Shown: piece after piece, positions 60,997-64,000 of the stretch
How the letters are laid out: every line of letters begins with the position of its first letter
Position numbering within the stretch: position 1 is the first letter of the stretch
From: Pseudomonas rustica
GTDB lineage: Bacteria; Pseudomonadota; Gammaproteobacteria; Pseudomonadales; Pseudomonadaceae
Direction of reading: 5' to 3'
NCBI RefSeq assembly: GCF_018336155.1
Contig: NZ_JAGYHF010000002.1
Coordinates: 248,001-312,000 of the forward strand
DNA: 64,000 nt
The notes under the pieces: model-generated
Databases searched by the model: none
What the model was told of the DNA's origin: nothing
Seen by the model: only the letters and a program-made list of their open reading frames with translations
Position numbers and translations under genes: made by a program

Positions 60997-61128
60997 GTGG
61001 CGAGGGGATTTATCCCCGCTGGGTGGCGAAGCCGCCCCAAATCATGCGACCTCATTCAACCAGACATACCGCATCAGCCTGATTTGCGACTGCTGCGCAG
61101 CCGAACGGGGATAAATCCCCTCGCCACA
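60997..61128. repeat. Type-3 inverted repeat, copy 2
   Basis: GTGGCGAGGGGATTTATCCC and its inverse enclose about 80 bp with the GACTGCTGCGCAG inner palindrome, as in the copy at 46018-46148. It fills most of the 415-bp gap between the roxS promoter region and the SIMPL gene. Confidence 0.85.
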
Positions 61129-61262
61129 AAAGCTCTCTGAACTTGGGATCCGCGGTATCTGTATAGAAGTTGTAACTGGGCGAACCGGATCATAAAAGCT
61201 AGAGTCTGATGGTTTCACGCAGGCCCCCGAACCATCACCTGCGCCCTCATCAAGGAGCTTTC

Positions 61263-61979
61263 ATGCACACATTTCGCCGCAGCGCCGCCCTTCTCGCCCT
61301 GACCGTCGGCAGCGTCGCCAGCCTCCCGGCCCTGGCCGCCGATGAGCTGCATTACAACCAGATTTCCCTGCGCGCCGAAGTCAGCACGGAAGTCGCCCGC
61401 GACCTGATGATCGTCACCCTCTACACCGAAGAACAAAACACCGACCCGGCCAAACTCGCCGCCGACATCAGCACCGCCATGAACAAGGCCCTCGGCCAGG
61501 CCAAACAAGTCAAAGACATCACCCTGCGCCAGGGCAGCCGCAACAGCTACCCGATCTACGACACCAAAGGCCAAAAGATCACCGGCTGGCGTGAACGCGC
61601 CGAACTGCGCCTGGAAAGCTCCGACTTCGCCGCCCTCTCCAAACTCACCGGCGAACTGCTGGGCGACCTGAAAATGGGCGGCATGGACTTCGCCATCGCC
61701 GACCCGACCCGCAAGGCCAGCGAAGACAAACTCCTAAAAGAAGCTGTCACCGCGTTCAAAAACCGCGCCCAACTGGCCACCGACGCACTCGGCGGCAAGG
61801 GCTACAAAATCGTCAACCTGAACCTCAACAGCAACGGTTATCCACAACCGTACCTGCGCGCCCCGATGATGATGAAAGCGGCGGCGATGGATGCAGCGCC
61901 GGTGACGCCTGAAGTTGAAGCGGGTACAAGCCAGGTGAGCATGACGGCCGATGGCGCGATTGAAGTATTGATGCAGTGA
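61263..61979 (+). CDS. SIMPL-domain (DUF541) periplasmic protein
   Basis: The 238-residue protein has a signal peptide ending about PALAADEL and the SIMPL/BP26 fold (EVARDLMIVTLYTEEQNTDPAKLA; KITGWRERAELRLESSDFAALSKL). BP26-type proteins form oligomeric channels; the role is poorly known. ATG 61263 has AAGGAGC upstream. It has a terminator 20 bp after its stop. Confidence 0.87.
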   Translation: MHTFRRSAALLALTVGSVASLPALAADELHYNQISLRAEVSTEVARDLMIVTLYTEEQNTDPAKLAADISTAMNKALGQAKQVKDITLRQGSRNSYPIYDTKGQKITGWRERAELRLESSDFAALSKLTGELLGDLKMGGMDFAIADPTRKASEDKLLKEAVTAFKNRAQLATDALGGKGYKIVNLNLNSNGYPQPYLRAPMMMKAAAMDAAPVTPEVEAGTSQVSMTADGAIEVLMQ

Positions 61980-61998
61980 TTTGATTTTGGCTGAATGA

Positions 61999-62032
61999 AA
62001 AACCGGCGATCAGCAGTGATTGCCGGTTTTTT
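61999..62032 (+). terminator. Terminator after the SIMPL gene
   Basis: AAACCGGC-gatcagcagtgatt-GCCGGTTT stem followed by TTTT, 20 bp after the stop. Confidence 0.8.
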
Positions 62033-62092
62033 GTGACTTGCAGAGCAGATTGGCCAGATCTGACTATGAACTAATTAACATTCCCCATCGAC

Positions 62093-62278
62093 TCAACTTT
62101 CATCGTGATAACTAACATCCATGTCATCGATTTGCGCTTTCGCATCAGCTAAGGTTTTCTCCAGCCCTCCCATAGGTTCCCCGTTCATGTAACACACTTG
62201 AAAAGAGTTAGCCTGATACTGCGGGTCATATTCTTTAATCAAACACCCTTTGTACTCGATAATTTTTGGATAGTTCAT
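62093..62278 (-). CDS. Small orphan protein, tandem paralogue 2
   Basis: The 61-residue protein begins MNYPKIIEYKGCLIKEYDPQY and continues NSFQVCYMNGEPMGGLEKTL and ADAKAQIDDM. It is a diverged paralogue of the adjacent 62-residue protein (start M[NS]YP, then YKG, then a G-aromatic strand and a helix). It resembles small phage-type proteins of the YKGF...TLEEAKAAID pattern. ATG 62278 has GGAG 8 nt upstream; two upstream in-frame ATGs (62284 and 62311) are less well placed. The function is unknown. Confidence 0.6.
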   Translation of the reverse strand: MNYPKIIEYKGCLIKEYDPQYQANSFQVCYMNGEPMGGLEKTLADAKAQIDDMDVSYHDES

Positions 62279-62338
62279 AACCATCACTCCGTGCAAAAAA
62301 GTGGTAAACACTCTTTATCACTATGCATCAGTGATCCG

Positions 62339-62356
62339 TCTGGTTTACAAGACAGT
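62339..62356 (-). promoter_or_regulatory. Orphan-gene motif, site d (weak)
   Basis: TCTGGTTTACAAGACAGT keeps the CTG...GACAGT ends of the motif (10 of 18 to site b) and lies 61 bp upstream of the 61-residue gene. It is a weak match. Confidence 0.3.
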
Positions 62357-62544
62357 TACTCGCCTGCACGGCCGATGTATGCTCGGCTGGCATCAATCAG
62401 GTGCTCAACCTCGGATCTGGATTTGCAAAGGCCGGTAAATTGCCGACCGTCCGCGTAAAACCCTTGAAAATGATCCCCTGCATCGCTTGGGTTATTTTCG
62501 TGAATCTTGAAGCCTTTATAGTCAGTTACAATTGGGTAACTCAT
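62356..62544 (-). CDS. Small orphan protein, tandem paralogue 1
   Basis: The 62-residue protein (MSYPIVTDYKGFKIHENN, GDHFQGFYADGRQFTGLCKS, RSEVEHLIDASRAYIGRAGE) is paired with the 61-residue gene 77 bp downstream. The start has GGAAGGGATGAT upstream. An open frame on the same strand runs into it and ends with a TGA that overlaps its ATG (ATGA). The function is unknown. Confidence 0.62.
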   Translation of the reverse strand: MSYPIVTDYKGFKIHENNPSDAGDHFQGFYADGRQFTGLCKSRSEVEHLIDASRAYIGRAGE

Positions 62545-62816
62545 ATCATCCCTTCCTGTAGATGTTCTGCAATCCATCGATGCCCGTAAAAGAAAAAACG
62601 CACAGGAGCAGTGGCATTCAACCCAACATCAGAAAATCCGTCTACTGTCAGAAGTAACAGGTAGCCGTCGTAATACGTAAAGTTCGGAGAACTATTCGAA
62701 ATAAATATCTTCCGTTTTATATTTAAAAACAGTGAGCGAAAGTTAGTCCTGCCAGTGCAATAGAGTCTGAAGTCCCCCGGAAGCGCGGATACAAATTTAA
62801 AAGAGCCAAAAGCAAA
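62545..62816 (-). other. AT-rich region upstream of the small paralogues, with an open frame lacking a start
   Basis: On the minus strand a frame stays open from about 62831 to a TGA at 62543-62545 that overlaps the next ATG. It reads ...FLNIKRKIFISNSSPNFTYY..., ...DGYLLLLTVDGFSDVGLNAT... and ...RFFFYGHRWIAEHLQEGMI. No ATG starts it and no good ribosome site was found. It could be a gene remnant or just leader DNA; the orphan-gene motif at 62644-62661 lies inside it. Confidence 0.35.
62644..62661 (-). promoter_or_regulatory. Orphan-gene motif, site b
   Basis: ACTGTCAGAAGTAACAGG (minus strand CCTGTTACTTCTGACAGT) matches site a at 14 of 18 and site c at 13 of 18. It lies 100 bp upstream of the 62-residue gene. 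Confidence 0.45.
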
Positions 62817-62964
62817 CCCTCACCCTAGCCCTCTCCCTGAGGGAGAGGGGACTGATCGGGGTGTTTGGGTGAGGTACGCCGACGTGGGGTACCGAGTCGA
62901 ACACAAATTTTGAAAAGCCCACCAATCGGCCCCCTCTCCCTCGGGAGAGGGCTGGGGTGAGGGG
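62817..62964. repeat. Type-4 inverted repeat, copy 2
   Basis: CCCTCACCCTAGCCCTCTCC... (62817-62863) and the inverse unit ending GCTGGGGTGAGGGG (62926-62964) enclose about 65 bp. The arms match the 49116-49292 copy; the inner parts differ. Confidence 0.85.
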
Positions 62965-62976
62965 CGATTCCAACGA

Positions 62977-63012
62977 AGATCAAAAGATCGCAGCCTTCGG
63001 CAGCTCCTACAC
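62977..63012. repeat. Lone type-1 REP half, copy J
   Basis: One arm only, GATCAAAAGATCGCAGCCTT-CGGCAGCTCCTAC, directly beside the type-4 repeat. All nine other copies are paired. Confidence 0.85.
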
Positions 63013-63021
63013 AGGATGAGC

Positions 63022-63255
63022 GCAAGCTCGACAAAGCGTTTGATCTTGATCTCAAGGCCCGTCGGGAGGCTGAGTGGAGGGATTCATACGGGGAAAGCAT
63101 CGAGAGGAGGTGCAGCGAAGCAAACCGTAGGCGATGCCCCCGGATGAACCCGAAGCGAAGGAACCCGAGCCTTAGCGAGGGCCGGACGTCAGGGCATAGA
63201 CCTTTGGTTACTTTGGGGCGTTTGCCAAAGTGACCCGCCGTAAGGGCGGAACCAT
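63022..63255. repeat. Possible interspersed repetitive element of unknown function
   Basis: A stretch with internal short repeats such as CCGAAGCGAAGGAACCCGAG and CTTAGCGAGGGCCGGACGTC, ending in GGGGCGTTTGCCAAAGTGAC. From memory near-identical stretches are spread through fluorescens-group genomes; the present window holds only one copy, so repetitiveness is not seen here. There is no convincing ORF. Confidence 0.4.
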
Positions 63256-63289
63256 AATCCGCAACACCCGAAAAACCGGATATTCACCC

Positions 63290-63440
63290 AAGGCGCTACC
63301 AAAAGAAGCACCCCAGTTGCACCCAGTACAACCTCGAAAAAAATCCACAACCCAACCCCCCACCAAGCCCCCACCCAAATCTCAGAAAAATCCTACAAAA
63401 ACCAACAGTATAAATAAGTAACACCCAGCCCCACCCCGGC
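63290..63440 (+). other. A/C-rich, G-poor tract
   Basis: The plus strand is almost free of G for long stretches (for example CCACAACCCAACCCCCCACC). The short ORFs over it have simple-sequence composition and are not considered genes. Confidence 0.6.
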
Positions 63441-63457
63441 GCACACAACGTGACCAA

Positions 63458-63474
63458 TGCACCGTTTTGGGGCT
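63458..63474 (+). promoter_or_regulatory. Possible NtrC-type site upstream of dppA
   Basis: TGCACC-gttttg-GGGCT is a partial match to the NtrC consensus TGCACC-N5-GGTGCA (left half exact, right half 4 of 6 in GGGGCT). It is about 120 bp upstream of the candidate sigma-54 element. Confidence 0.3.
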
Positions 63475-63594
63475 CCATTTGCACCGTAAAAAACCCGCGC
63501 AAACGGTCAAATGCGTCAAAACTTACACAGATGCGACATTAAGGTACGTACGTGCCACCGTTTAACGCTCGCACACACTCTGGATCTTGCAATG

Positions 63595-63608
63595 GGTATG
63601 GCCCCTGC
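63595..63608 (+). promoter_or_regulatory. Possible sigma-54 (-24/-12) element for dppA
   Basis: GG-N10-GC spacing (GGTATGGCCCCTGC) with 8 of 12 matches to TGGCACG-N4-TTGCA. It is 74 bp upstream of the dppA ATG. Weak, but supported by the NtrC-like site upstream. Confidence 0.3.
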
Positions 63609-63659
63609 ATAAGTATCCGCAGGCACGACTCACGAGGTCGTACCTCACTACTAAAAAAT

Positions 63660-63667
63660 GACAACAA
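63660..63667 (+). promoter_or_regulatory. Possible Hfq/Crc (CA-motif) site at the dppA ribosome site
   Basis: GACAACAA matches the CA motif AAYAAYAA at 7 of 8 positions and lies 15-22 nt before the ATG, where Hfq-Crc repression of amino-acid and peptide transport genes acts in Pseudomonas. Confidence 0.35.
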
Positions 63668-63681
63668 ATCATGAGGCCAAC

Positions 63682-64000
63682 ATGCTTAAACACGCGGTCA
63701 TTCCGTTTCTAGTCGGCGCAGGCTTGTTAGCCTCCGCACCTTTCGCATCCGCTGCGACTAACCTGGTGTTCTGCTCCGAAGGCAGCCCGGCCGGTTTCGA
63801 CCCGGGCCAGTACACCACCGGAACCGACTTCGACGCCTCAGCTGAAACCATGTTCAACCGTCTGACCCAGTTCGAACGCGGCGGCACCGCTGTGATTCCT
63901 GGTCTGGCGACCAAGTGGGACATCTCCGACGATGGCCTGACTTACACCTTCCACCTGCGTGAAGGCGTCAAGTTCCACACCACCCCGTATTTCAAGCCGA
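63682..64000 (+). CDS. Dipeptide ABC transporter substrate-binding protein, N-terminal part (runs off the right edge)
   Basis: The visible 106 residues have a signal peptide (MLKHAVIPFLVGAGLLASAPFASA) and the start of an SBP_bac_5 domain (LVFCSEGSPAGFDPGQYTTGTDFDASAETMFNRL; GLTYTFHLREGVKFHTT as separate parts), typical of DppA-type binding proteins. In P. aeruginosa the gene near roxSR is dppA1 of the dpp cluster, as I recall. ATG 63682 has GAGG upstream. The remaining length and neighbours are outside the window. Confidence 0.88.
   Translation, partial: MLKHAVIPFLVGAGLLASAPFASAATNLVFCSEGSPAGFDPGQYTTGTDFDASAETMFNRLTQFERGGTAVIPGLATKWDISDDGLTYTFHLREGVKFHTTPYFKP

Noticed and set aside
60848-61262. 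Search for a gene in the 415-bp gap before the SIMPL gene
   Set aside because: Only the type-3 repeat and short chance frames are present; nothing with a start, ribosome site and domain.
63230-63502. Short ORFs in the A/C-rich tract (plus 63230-63421, minus 63296-63502)
   Set aside because: Both are simple-sequence translations (K/P/T-rich and G/W/F-rich) of a skewed tract, with no ribosome site or domain.

Overview
The window is chromosomal DNA from a Pseudomonas, most likely of the P. fluorescens group. The gene order hisC-hisD-hisG-murA-ibaG-mlaBCDEF-kdsD-kdsC-lptCAB-rpoN-hpf-ptsN-rapZ-npr, then ZIP transporter-sodA-orf-fumC-fagA, pmbA-yjgA-tldD-nitrilase-yhdP-rng-maf-mreDCB-gatCAB, is the conserved Pseudomonas core order that I recall from P. 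aeruginosa (about PA4442 to PA4485). The intergenic regions carry the short palindromic repeats typical of the fluorescens group. I see no rRNA, tRNA, CRISPR array, phage or transposase gene.

Layout. 1-1590: the end of pta and an acyltransferase. 1744-4569: sulfate activation (fused cysNC, then cysD). 4805-6824: a Nif3-like protein and the periplasmic protease AlgW. 6913-9750: a TonB-dependent receptor with a DUF4198 periplasmic protein, an accessory insertion between algW and hisC. 9864-17809 (minus strand): histidine biosynthesis, MurA, IbaG and the Mla phospholipid-transport operon. 18085-25107 (plus strand): Kdo synthesis, LPS export, sigma-54 and its PTS-Ntr neighbours. 25183-28952 (minus): ZIP transporter and the Fur-type fagA-fumC-orf-sodA operon. 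29170-42541: TldD/TldE, DarP, a nitrilase-like hydrolase, YhdP, RNase G, Maf and the MreBCD cell-shape operon. 42754-48039: the GatCAB amidotransferase, a small RlpA-like lipoprotein, a Ca/Na-antiporter-type protein and a carboxymuconolactone-decarboxylase-like protein.

48123-58966 is accessory. It holds a complete galactarate pathway (GarD, a GudP/GarP-type transporter, KdgD and a 2-oxoglutarate semialdehyde dehydrogenase) with a FadR-family regulator, an SbmA-like ABC exporter and two small orphan beta-domain proteins. The core resumes with RoxR/RoxS (59032-60847), a SIMPL protein, and the start of a DppA-type peptide-binding protein at the right edge. Between these last two lie two tandem small orphan paralogues and a cluster of several repeat types.

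The strongest new signals are regulatory. (1) A 20-bp element shared 16/20 between the kdgD promoter region and the promoter of the adjacent FadR-type regulator. (2) An 18-bp ACTG...CAGT-type inverted repeat lying 60-120 nt upstream of all four AT-rich orphan genes. (3) Evidence that mreC starts at ATT. (4) An apparent one-base loss at the start of the antiporter gene. (5) A 20-bp-arm inverted repeat running into the start codon of the TonB receptor. All calls come from reading the sequence; no database search was run.
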